Shown one piece after another: positions 26,308 to 34,109 of a DNA stretch of 64,000 nt. The translations under genes were made by a program, and so were the position numbers. The stretch's first letter is position 1. The number at the start of each line of letters is the position of its first letter. Origin of the DNA: Vibrio tapetis subsp. quintayensis. GTDB lineage: Bacteria > Pseudomonadota > Gammaproteobacteria > Enterobacterales > Vibrionaceae. A model generated the notes under the pieces. It was given only the letters and a program-made list of their open reading frames with translations. It was not told the origin of the DNA and did no database searches. The stretch is from positions 186,001-250,000 of the forward strand of contig NZ_JAUFQV010000028.1 of NCBI RefSeq assembly GCF_030409945.1. Direction: 5' to 3'.

Positions 26308-26314
26308 TGTTTTA

Positions 26315-26342
26315 ATTATATTGAATTTTAGTAGCCATGCAA
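26315..26342 (-). promoter_or_regulatory. Sigma-70 promoter of fbpA
   Basis: On the minus strand a perfect TATAAT (26315-26320) lies 16 bases after TTGCAT (26337-26342). Transcription would start at the Fur box edge. Confidence 0.65.
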
Positions 26343-26361
26343 TAATTCATTGGCTTAAAAA

Positions 26362-26392
26362 GCAAAAAAACCTGCTCTATTGAACAGGTTTA
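26362..26392 (-). terminator. Terminator of glnK-amtB
   Basis: On the minus strand AAACCTG and CAGGTTT (26385-26391 and 26368-26374) pair around a 10-base loop and are followed by a run of T residues. Confidence 0.75.
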
Positions 26393-26415
26393 TCACATTT
26401 AAACGTAACTAAATA

Positions 26416-27645
26416 TTACTTTACACTGACGAACTCAGGGTAAGCACCAACACCACAGTCGTGCACATCCATACCTTCTAGCTCTTCTTCTTCTGTTACT
26501 CGAATACCCATTGTTGCTTTCAAAACAGTCCATACTGCTAGGCTTGCACCAAACACCCAAGCAAAGATAACTGCCGCACCAAGTAGTTGAGCACCAAATG
26601 TCGCATCAGCATTGCTGAATGGCACAACCATCAGGCCGAAGAAACCACACACGCCGTGTACAGAGATAGCACCCACTGGATCATCAATTTTAATTTTATC
26701 CAGAGCAACAATAGAGAAGACAACCAAGGCACCTGCCGCTACACCAATGCTAACCGCAACCAGTGGAGATGGAGACAGTGGGTCCGCAGTAATCGCAACA
26801 AGGCCAGCCAACGCACCGTTCAGTACCATTGTTAAGTCAGCTTTACCCCACGTTGTTTTACACACAAGTAGCGCTGCGATTGCACCTGCTGCTGCTGCTG
26901 CGTTCGTGTTAAGGAAAATTTGACCAACAGCGGTTGCGTTTTCAAAATCCGATAGCATCAATTGTGAGCCACCGTTAAAACCAAACCAACCGAACCAAAG
27001 GATGAATGTACCTAAAGTAGCAAGTGGCATATTAGAACCCTGAATTGGGTAAATCTCACCATTTTTGCCGTATTTTCCTTTACGTGCACCTAACAGTAAT
27101 ACACCGGCTAATGCTGCAGCAGCGCCCGCCATATGTACGATACCAGAGCCTGCAAAGTCGCTAAATCCTGCTTCAGATAAGAAACCACCACCCCAAGTCC
27201 AGTAACCTTCCATTGGATAGATAAACGCGGTTAAAATCACAGAGAAAATAAGGAATGACCAGAGTTTCATACGCTCCGCAACCGCACCAGATACCACTGA
27301 CATTGCCGTTGCAACAAAGACTACTTGGAAAAAGAAATCCGACTCTAACGAGTGATCCGCGCCTTCAGCTTGAGTACCAATCAAGGCACCAATCGACGGT
27401 AACCAACCGCCTTCTCCATTATCAACATACATGATGTTATAACCCACAACTAAATACGTAGTACAAGCAATGGCGTATAAACAAAGGTTTTTGGTGAGTA
27501 TTTCTGTTGTATTTTTTGAACGAACCAAACCAGCTTCAAGCATGGCAAAGCCCGCCGCCATCCACATAACCAACGCACCGGAAATCAGAAAGAAAAAAGT
27601 GTCTAGTGCGTAACGAAGTTCAGTAACAGTAAGCGAAAGTTCCAT
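26416..27645 (-). CDS. amtB: Ammonium transporter
   Basis: A 409-residue Amt/Rh channel with eleven hydrophobic segments. The twin pore histidines are in GIVHMAGAAAALAG and SVHGVCGFFGLM, and the family signature is near the NGGSQLML and FNGG segment. It conducts ammonium across the inner membrane and is plugged by GlnK, which is encoded directly upstream (18-base gap). The C-terminal cytoplasmic tail TEEEELEGMDVHDCG is the conserved GlnK-interacting tail. AGGA precedes the ATG. Confidence 0.95.
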   Translation of the reverse strand: MELSLTVTELRYALDTFFFLISGALVMWMAAGFAMLEAGLVRSKNTTEILTKNLCLYAIACTTYLVVGYNIMYVDNGEGGWLPSIGALIGTQAEGADHSLESDFFFQVVFVATAMSVVSGAVAERMKLWSFLIFSVILTAFIYPMEGYWTWGGGFLSEAGFSDFAGSGIVHMAGAAAALAGVLLLGARKGKYGKNGEIYPIQGSNMPLATLGTFILWFGWFGFNGGSQLMLSDFENATAVGQIFLNTNAAAAAGAIAALLVCKTTWGKADLTMVLNGALAGLVAITADPLSPSPLVAVSIGVAAGALVVFSIVALDKIKIDDPVGAISVHGVCGFFGLMVVPFSNADATFGAQLLGAAVIFAWVFGASLAVWTVLKATMGIRVTEEEELEGMDVHDCGVGAYPEFVSVK

Positions 27646-27663
27646 ATTCTTGTCCTCTAATCC

Positions 27664-28002
27664 TTATAATGCTTCACAATCCATTTCACCCGTACGAATA
27701 CGAATGGCGTGGCTTAGGTCATAAACGAAAATCTTTCCGTCGCCAATCTTGCCGGTATGTGCCGCTTTCGAAATGGCTTCCACTATGCGATCAACATTAT
27801 CTGCTTGCGTTGCAATTTCTAATTTTACTTTTGGCAGAAAATCCACTTGGTATTCCGCTCCACGGTATAATTCAGTGTGGCCTTTCTGACGTCCAAAGCC
27901 TTTAACTTCACTTACCGTCATACCCTCTATACCTACATCTGCAAGAGCTTCTCTTACGTCATCCAGTCTGAACGGCTTTATAATTGCGTTTATCAGTTTC
28001 AT
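27664..28002 (-). CDS. glnK: Nitrogen regulatory PII protein
   Basis: A 112-residue PII protein. The T-loop GRQKGHTELYRGAEY carries Tyr51, the uridylylation site, and the C-terminal PROSITE-type segment is GDGKIFVYDL. Being first in a glnK-amtB operon makes it the GlnK paralogue that gates AmtB. A sigma-54-like promoter and an NtrC-type palindrome lie upstream, so nitrogen-limited induction is expected. Confidence 0.95.
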   Translation of the reverse strand: MKLINAIIKPFRLDDVREALADVGIEGMTVSEVKGFGRQKGHTELYRGAEYQVDFLPKVKLEIATQADNVDRIVEAISKAAHTGKIGDGKIFVYDLSHAIRIRTGEMDCEAL

Positions 28003-28047
28003 AGCATCCTCACTTAATTTGAATTTCCTTTTCCTTTACTTTAGTAA

Positions 28048-28064
28048 TCCAAATTGCATGCCAA
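28048..28064 (-). promoter_or_regulatory. Sigma-54-like promoter of glnK-amtB
   Basis: On the minus strand TTGGCATGCAATTTGGA agrees with TTGGCACG-N4-TTGCA at all but two positions, with the -24 GG intact and the -12 GC changed to GG. It ends about 45 bases before the glnK start. Confidence 0.55.
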
Positions 28065-28122
28065 CTATTTAACCCATTGTTTTAAATAAGTTTAGTTAAA
28101 AATGAGGCGCTAAAACCAAAAA

Positions 28123-28147
28123 GGGCCGCACCAATATGGTGCGGCCC
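28123..28147 (-). terminator. yacL terminator containing an NtrC consensus palindrome
   Basis: Eleven-base perfect arms (GGGCCGCACCA at 28123-28133, TGGTGCGGCCC at 28137-28147) around ATA are followed on the minus strand by TTTTTGG, so this is the terminator of yacL. The core GCACCA-ATA-TGGTGC (28128-28142) is also the textbook NtrC binding dyad and lies about 100 bases upstream of the expected glnK start site. Confidence 0.75.
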
Positions 28148-28180
28148 CCTCACTAATTTGTGGCAAGAATGTTAAATAAG

Positions 28181-28549
28181 TTAATAACGCTCTATAAAGG
28201 TGCGCCATGCAGTAATCGCTTGAATCAGGTCCTCAAACCCGCAAACAGAGATGCTCTCTTCATCATAGAAGCTCATAGCATCTTCTAGCTCACTGTCGTC
28301 TGTCGCAAATAAAAAATTGGCCTGAACAAGTGCTTCATTCTCTTGTAATACCAAGGTCAGCTCCTCGCCAACTAAGCGCCACTCTTGAGCGTTATCTTTG
28401 TGGCTAACGAGCTTTGCCAAAATCAGTTCCATTTTCGACTTGTCTTTACCCAACTCTTCAATAAACCAGCGGCCTAAAACTTCGTGCCCCATAGAGAAAC
28501 GAACATGATAGCTACCATCTAACGTGTTTTTCTTAAAATCGTAATCCAT
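28181..28549 (-). CDS. yacL: YacL family (UPF0231) protein
   Basis: A 122-residue small acidic cytoplasmic protein of unknown function, conserved beside acnB in enterobacteria and vibrios. It shows the family pieces MDYDFKKN, FSMGHEVLGRWF and FYDEESISVCGFEDL. The frame is open to 28654, but the family always begins MDY(E/D), and ATG 28549 has GAGG at the right distance, so the upstream 35 codons are excluded. It is followed by the GC-rich terminator at 28123-28147. Confidence 0.9.
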   Translation of the reverse strand: MDYDFKKNTLDGSYHVRFSMGHEVLGRWFIEELGKDKSKMELILAKLVSHKDNAQEWRLVGEELTLVLQENEALVQANFLFATDDSELEDAMSFYDEESISVCGFEDLIQAITAWRTFIERY

Positions 28550-28651
28550 AGCGACCTCTATAACGTTTGTTTCTCGGTGGCAGAACAGCCTGTCACCTAT
28601 TAAGTGGGCACACATTGTCGCGATCCACCTAAAAAATGCAACCATCAAAAC

Positions 28652-28687
28652 CAAAAAAGCGCTTCAATTACGAAGCGCTTTTGTTTT
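28652..28687 (-). terminator. Terminator of acnB
   Basis: AAAAGCGCTTC (28655-28665) and GAAGCGCTTTT (28672-28682) form an 11-bp stem with a 6-base loop; a run of T follows on the minus strand. It lies just beyond the heptamer array. Confidence 0.85.
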
Positions 28688-28690
28688 TTG

Positions 28691-28739
28691 CTTTAGCCTT
28701 TAGCCTTTAGCCTTTAGCCTTTAGCCTTTAGCCTTTAGC
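28691..28739. repeat. Heptanucleotide tandem array, CCTTTAG x 6.9
   Basis: One partial and six complete perfect CCTTTAG units (minus strand CTAAAGG) lie between the acnB stop codon (28744) and the acnB terminator. A seven-base unit containing TAA puts stop codons in all three frames of the minus strand. The number of copies is likely to vary between strains. Confidence 0.95.
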
Positions 28740-28743
28740 GATA

Positions 28744-31341
28744 TTATGCTGGCTCTTGAAAAATAACCGTATCAGCTTTTTCTGTGTATTCGCCCATTTG
28801 ATGGAAATTTAGGTAGCGATACGTATCCGCAGCGGTTGCATCAATCTGCCTTGCGTACTCAAGGTACTCTTCTTTTGTCGGAATTCGACCTAGAATCGCA
28901 CCAACGGCCGCTAATTCAGCGGAAGACAAGTAAACATTCGCCCCTGTACCTAAACGGTTCGGGAAGTTACGAGTCGACGTTGACATCACTGTCGCCGCAT
29001 CAGCTACACGAGCTTGGTTACCCATACATAATGAACAGCCAGGAGTTTCAATACGAACACCAGCACGGCCGAAGATACCGTAGTAGCCTTCTTCCGTTAG
29101 TTGATCTTTATCCATCTTAGTTGGTGGAGCGATCCACAAACGTGTATTCAACTGACCATTAAACTTCTCAAGCAGTTTACCTGCAGCACGGAAGTGGCCA
29201 ATGTTGGTCATACAAGAACCGATGAATACTTCGTTAATTTCTGTGCCTTGAACATCAGAAAGCAAACGAGCATCGTCTGGATCATTTGGTGCACAAAGAA
29301 TTGGTTGGTCAATGTCAGCCAAATCGATTTCAATAACGTGCGCGTATTCTGCATCACCATCAGCTTGCATGAGATCAGGTTTAGCTAACCACTCTTCCAT
29401 ACCAGTAACACGACGCTCTAGAGTACGACGATCCCCATAACCTTCTGAAATCATCCACTTCAACATGGTGATGTTAGAATTTAGGTACTCTTCAATAGAC
29501 TCTTGAGACAGTTTAACGGTACAACCCGCTGCACTACGCTCGGCTGAAGCATCAGACAACTCAAAAGCTTGCTCAACACTTAAGTGCTCAACGCCTTCAA
29601 TTTCTAGTACTCGACCAGAGAATTCGTTGATTTTACCCGCTTTCTCTACTGTCAGTAAGCCTTGCTTAATGCCGTAATATGGAATCGCATGAACCAAATC
29701 ACGCAATGTAATGCCTTCTTTCATTTCGCCTTTAAAGCGAACAAGAATAGATTCAGGCATATCTAGAGGCATAACCCCTGTCGCCGCAGCAAACGCGACT
29801 AAACCAGAACCCGCAGGGAAAGAAATACCCAGAGGGAAACGAGTATGTGAATCACCACCTGTACCCACGGTATCAGGAAGCAACATACGGTTTAGCCATG
29901 AGTGGATAACGCCATCACCAGGACGAAGTGAAACACCCGCACGATTCATAATGAAGTCAGGCAATGTGTGGTGTGTGTTTACATCAACAGGTTTAGGGTA
30001 TGCCGAGGTATGACAGAAAGACTGCATAACCAAATCAGCAGAGAAACCTAAACACGCAAGATCTTTAAGTTCATCACGCGTCATTGGCCCAGTCGTATCT
30101 TGAGAGCCAACTGTCGTCATTTTTGGTTCACAGTAAGTGCCAGGACGAATACCTTCAACACCACATGCTTTACCTACCATCTTCTGAGCAAGCGTGTAAC
30201 CTTTACCCGTATCTTCAACCTCAACAGGACGACGGAAAACTTCAGACGGCTCTAGACTTAGAGATTGACGAGCACGGTCAGTAAGGCCACGACCAATGAT
30301 CAGTGGAATACGACCACCAGCACGTACTTCATCGATTAATACATCGGTTTTCAAACCGAACTCAGCTAAGGTTGCGCCTGTTTCGTGGTCACACACTTTG
30401 CCTTCAAATGGATAAACGTCAATCACGTCACCCATGTTCAGTTTCGTTACGTCAACTTCAATTGGCAATGCGCCAGCATCTTCCATTGTGTTGAAGAAGA
30501 TTGGTGCAATTTTGCCGCCAAGAACATAACCACCAGCACGTTTATTTGGTACGAATGGAATATCATCCCCCATAAACCACAACACTGAGTTAGTTGCCGA
30601 TTTACGAGATGAGCCAGTACCAACAACATCACCAACATAGACTAATTGATGACCTTTTTCTTTCAGGCTATCGATTTGTTTTAATGGGCCAATAGCGCCA
30701 TGTTGTTCAGGTTCGATACCTTCACGCTCATTTTTAAGCATAGCAAGTGCGTGAACTGGAATGTCTGGACGAGACCAAGCATCAGGTGCAGGTGACAGAT
30801 CATCAGTATTTGTTTCGCCTGTCACTTTAAAGACCGTAAGAGTGATCTTTTCTTGTAGCTCTGGCTTTGATAGGAACCATTCTGCGTCAGCCCAAGATTG
30901 AAGTACTTGTTTAGCTGAGTCGTTACCTGCTTTCGCTTTTTCTTCTACATCGTAGAAAGAATCGAACATCAGCAAAGTATGAGAAAGGGCTTTGACTGCG
31001 ATTGGAGCAAGCTGAGCATCATCAAGTAGGCTAATTAAAGACTCAATGTTATAGCCGCCTTGCATCGTACCAAGCAATTCGGCCGCTTTTTCACGACTAA
31101 CTAGTGGTGAAGTAACGTCACCAGTAGTAATTGCTGTAAGGAAACCTGCTTTTACATACGCAGCTTCATCAACACCAGGGGGAATGCGGTTCTCAAGTAG
31201 GTCGAGTAGTACCTCGCCCTCACCTTGAGGTGGATTTTTCAGTAATTCAACAAGTCCTGCGACTTGTTCTGCATCTAGGGGTTTAGGGACAACTCCTTCT
31301 GCGGCACGCTCTGCGACGTGTTTACGGTAGGCTTCAAGCAC
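28744..31341 (-). CDS. acnB: Aconitate hydratase B
   Basis: An 865-residue bifunctional aconitase / 2-methylisocitrate dehydratase of the TCA cycle, the normal AcnB length. The N-terminal HEAT-like domain (about 1-160) and the swivel domain (about 165-380, with [20 protein letters not shown]) precede the catalytic domains, which is the B-type order. The [4Fe-4S] cysteines are in [10 protein letters not shown] and [11 protein letters not shown] plus one upstream near SFCHTSAYP. Oxidative loss of the cluster turns AcnB into an RNA-binding regulator in E. coli. A 355-base upstream region contains a PdhR-like inverted repeat. Confidence 0.97.
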   Translation of the reverse strand: MLEAYRKHVAERAAEGVVPKPLDAEQVAGLVELLKNPPQGEGEVLLDLLENRIPPGVDEAAYVKAGFLTAITTGDVTSPLVSREKAAELLGTMQGGYNIESLISLLDDAQLAPIAVKALSHTLLMFDSFYDVEEKAKAGNDSAKQVLQSWADAEWFLSKPELQEKITLTVFKVTGETNTDDLSPAPDAWSRPDIPVHALAMLKNEREGIEPEQHGAIGPLKQIDSLKEKGHQLVYVGDVVGTGSSRKSATNSVLWFMGDDIPFVPNKRAGGYVLGGKIAPIFFNTMEDAGALPIEVDVTKLNMGDVIDVYPFEGKVCDHETGATLAEFGLKTDVLIDEVRAGGRIPLIIGRGLTDRARQSLSLEPSEVFRRPVEVEDTGKGYTLAQKMVGKACGVEGIRPGTYCEPKMTTVGSQDTTGPMTRDELKDLACLGFSADLVMQSFCHTSAYPKPVDVNTHHTLPDFIMNRAGVSLRPGDGVIHSWLNRMLLPDTVGTGGDSHTRFPLGISFPAGSGLVAFAAATGVMPLDMPESILVRFKGEMKEGITLRDLVHAIPYYGIKQGLLTVEKAGKINEFSGRVLEIEGVEHLSVEQAFELSDASAERSAAGCTVKLSQESIEEYLNSNITMLKWMISEGYGDRRTLERRVTGMEEWLAKPDLMQADGDAEYAHVIEIDLADIDQPILCAPNDPDDARLLSDVQGTEINEVFIGSCMTNIGHFRAAGKLLEKFNGQLNTRLWIAPPTKMDKDQLTEEGYYGIFGRAGVRIETPGCSLCMGNQARVADAATVMSTSTRNFPNRLGTGANVYLSSAELAAVGAILGRIPTKEEYLEYARQIDATAADTYRYLNFHQMGEYTEKADTVIFQEPA

Positions 31342-31696
31342 AACTCATTCCTCTCATTGCGGTTTACCCCAGTGTAATGGGCATAAACATCCTTGGAAAA
31401 CTTGGCTACCTTGCCGGTCTAAAGATGATTTGAATCGAGTTGAACCAACATCATCGACAGCGGCAGAGGGCCAAACTGTGGGGTGGAGGATAGCAAATTT
31501 AACTTAAAATTAAAATCTCTCCATTTTGACCAACATAGCAATTTACGACTAAAGTTGAATAAAATTTCATCATTGGTACCACTCTTACCAATTTAATCAG
31601 CGAGATAGCACCAACCGAAATTCATTTTATTGGCCATTATTCTTTAATGATTTATAAACTTACCGCTATGAACAACCACTTGGGTTGCCATTACGA
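31342..31696 (-). promoter_or_regulatory. acnB upstream region with PdhR-like inverted repeat
   Basis: This 355-base gap separates acnB from the end of the patatin gene. At 31572-31592 a perfect 7-base inverted repeat (ATTGGTA and TACCAAT, 7-base spacer) resembles two halves of the PdhR operator seen at 59209 but with wider spacing. I see no other clear element and no gene; the short frame at 31670 (11 codons) is not credible. Confidence 0.5.
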
Positions 31697-34069
31697 CTAA
31701 AATGAACTTCCAACAATCAAATAGACGGAATCATAACCATGCTCGGCGTGGCCCCAAGCTAAAACAATCGGGCCGACAGGTGATGCTACCCCGGCAAAGA
31801 CAGAGCCGGCAAGGTACAAAGGCGCGTCTTCTAGGTGAACATCTTTACCCGACCAAACACCACCATATTCAATGGAAGCTCCCAGATAGAGTGGCGATTT
31901 AAACAACCCAAAATCGTTATCAAACCAGCGATAACGGTAAACCATACTACTAAAGAGTTTGTTTTGACCGATTAAGCTATTACGTGGGATACCCGATAGA
32001 TTCAAAAATCCGCCCAAGTTTCTCGGTTCTATGGGTAACGATGAGGACTTGCTATGGACAATCTCGTATTCGATTTGACCCACTAAAGAGTGGCGCTCAT
32101 AGCTACCAGCAGAGACAAGTTTAGACACTACCTCGTGCACAATGTCCTCACTATTAACCACCACCTCTCCTTCATCAATCGTGTCTTTGCTATTAAAGTA
32201 CTCCAGATTGATATAACTCCCCTGAGTTGGGAAGTTGAGATCGTCTAACGAATCGTAACGATACCTTGCGAATGCACCTAATCGTTTAAAATCGCCAGAG
32301 CCTGCAGCTGGTACGGATGTGATCTCAAGACTGCCGTCAATGTAACGCGCGCCAACACGAAACTCTTGCTCAATAGATAAGTTCACACCCACGCTGCTTT
32401 CTAGCTTGGCCTGACGGTAAGACATAGGTACGTAGTTCTGGCTGTCATCAATGGAACCTGACCAACCATTTTCAGTACTGGACGCACCCCAAGGGAAGTT
32501 ACGTACCGAATTACTGTAAGATGCAATAGTTGAAGAGAATAGCTCGCGATCGATCAACAAAGGAGTATAAAACTCGCCCTCAATTAACTTATCAGAACCC
32601 ATCTCTAAGTTAAGTAAAAACTCACCACCTCGGCTATTTAACGCCGTAAAATTGGTGCTCACACCAAACCCATATTGGCTTCTGGTTTGAAAATCGTCTT
32701 CTAAAAAGAAGCGGAAATCAATGAAGTTCGGGCCCCACTCCTTTTCATTTACATCAATGATCAGCGTTGTTTGATCTTGTTGTTGCTCATAACGATACGA
32801 AATGGTTTCAAAGCGGTCCAACGCATACAAAGCGTCAATACGGTTCTCGATCTCTTCCATGCTCAAGCGCTCTCCGGTTTCGAGCGCCAGATAACTCTTG
32901 ATCAAAGAATCCTCGTAGCGAGATCGATTGTTAATCTGAATATCATCGACGACTAGCTCATCGCCGTATTCTAATTTAACCCGAGCTTGTTGTTTACGAT
33001 CGATATAACGCTGGAACTGGGAACTGGTAACAACAAACTCTTCCAGTTGTTTTTTTGACTGCATAACGGAGAGGTAACCCACTTCGTAAGCTTCAATCAT
33101 ACGATCAAATTCAGTGGTTTCCATGTCACCCACAAGAGGGGTCAATAGCACATCGTTATCCGTTAACAGATCGGCTTGTTTTTCCGTACTGCGACGCACC
33201 ATATAATTAGAGAGTTGATCTCCCACAGTTAAAAACGACTTGAGCTCTTCTTCTTTTTTATAATCAGTACTGATGTCTACGGCGATAATGAGGTCTGCGC
33301 CCATGTCTCGCGCTAACTCGACAGGCATATTATTGGTGACGCCACCATCAACCAATAATCGGTCTCCGACTTTGTAGGGAGGCAATGCGCCAGGAACCGA
33401 CATACTGGCCATCATGGCATCAATCAAATAGCCTTTTTCCAGCACCACTGGCTCGAGTTTAACGATATCAGTGGCAACCGCTCGATAACGAACCGCGAGC
33501 TCATCAAAGCTGCTCATAGGAGGTAAATTACCCGCAGATTCGCGCAGCAACCCCAACATATTCTGGCCTTGTACCACCCCTTTAGGCGCAGTAAATTCAA
33601 GCCCACGAATGCCAAGATCGGTATTAATTTGGTAGCGATCGTTCAAGTCTTTATCTCGAACGTTCTTATCACTTCTTTCTACTCGGTCTCGGTAGCCACT
33701 GCTCCAATCAACCGTATCGATCAAGCTTTCAATTTCGTCCGCCGACATACCTGTAGCATACAACCCACCAACAAAAGCCCCCATACTCGTACCCGTGACA
33801 ATGTCGACAGGGATATGGAGCTCTTCTAAAGCTTTTAACACACCAATATGTGCTGCCCCTTTAGCGCCACCACCGGCCAAAACTAATGCAATAGTCGGCC
33901 TGTCTTGTGAAGTACGCTTTGGTGAGAGGCTGTTTTTTAACGTTGTGCTGGCGTTGTTCACCGCTTGCTTTTCAGTCTGGGTCGACTCAGAAAAAGCACT
34001 CAATGAAAATAGAGCTCCCATCATGACAACGCCAACTTTTGCTATCCATTTCACGACATGAGACTCCAT
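31697..34069 (-). CDS. Patatin-like phospholipase with C-terminal outer-membrane barrel (type Vd autotransporter family)
   Basis: A 790-residue protein with a signal peptide (MESHVVKW..., cleaved near SAFS, about residue 27). The patatin domain (about 58-260) has the oxyanion loop LAGGGAKGAAHIG, the nucleophile Ser95 in GTSMG, and the catalytic Asp in LLVDGGVTNNMP. A POTRA-like region (about 355-430) and an Omp85/surface-antigen barrel follow, ending in a C-terminal Phe (VGSSF) typical of BAM substrates. This is the PlpD (type Vd) layout: the lipase is carried to the surface by its own barrel. It starts 40 bases after mrcB. Substrate and role are not shown by sequence. Confidence 0.88.
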   Translation of the reverse strand: MESHVVKWIAKVGVVMMGALFSLSAFSESTQTEKQAVNNASTTLKNSLSPKRTSQDRPTIALVLAGGGAKGAAHIGVLKALEELHIPVDIVTGTSMGAFVGGLYATGMSADEIESLIDTVDWSSGYRDRVERSDKNVRDKDLNDRYQINTDLGIRGLEFTAPKGVVQGQNMLGLLRESAGNLPPMSSFDELAVRYRAVATDIVKLEPVVLEKGYLIDAMMASMSVPGALPPYKVGDRLLVDGGVTNNMPVELARDMGADLIIAVDISTDYKKEEELKSFLTVGDQLSNYMVRRSTEKQADLLTDNDVLLTPLVGDMETTEFDRMIEAYEVGYLSVMQSKKQLEEFVVTSSQFQRYIDRKQQARVKLEYGDELVVDDIQINNRSRYEDSLIKSYLALETGERLSMEEIENRIDALYALDRFETISYRYEQQQDQTTLIIDVNEKEWGPNFIDFRFFLEDDFQTRSQYGFGVSTNFTALNSRGGEFLLNLEMGSDKLIEGEFYTPLLIDRELFSSTIASYSNSVRNFPWGASSTENGWSGSIDDSQNYVPMSYRQAKLESSVGVNLSIEQEFRVGARYIDGSLEITSVPAAGSGDFKRLGAFARYRYDSLDDLNFPTQGSYINLEYFNSKDTIDEGEVVVNSEDIVHEVVSKLVSAGSYERHSLVGQIEYEIVHSKSSSLPIEPRNLGGFLNLSGIPRNSLIGQNKLFSSMVYRYRWFDNDFGLFKSPLYLGASIEYGGVWSGKDVHLEDAPLYLAGSVFAGVASPVGPIVLAWGHAEHGYDSVYLIVGSSF

Positions 34070-34109
34070 TTATTATCACTATTATAAAGACAAAATAAGA
34101 TGAAACGGC

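Noticed and set aside
28691..28739. Possible CRISPR-like repeat
   Set aside because: The units are seven bases with no spacers, and there are no cas genes.
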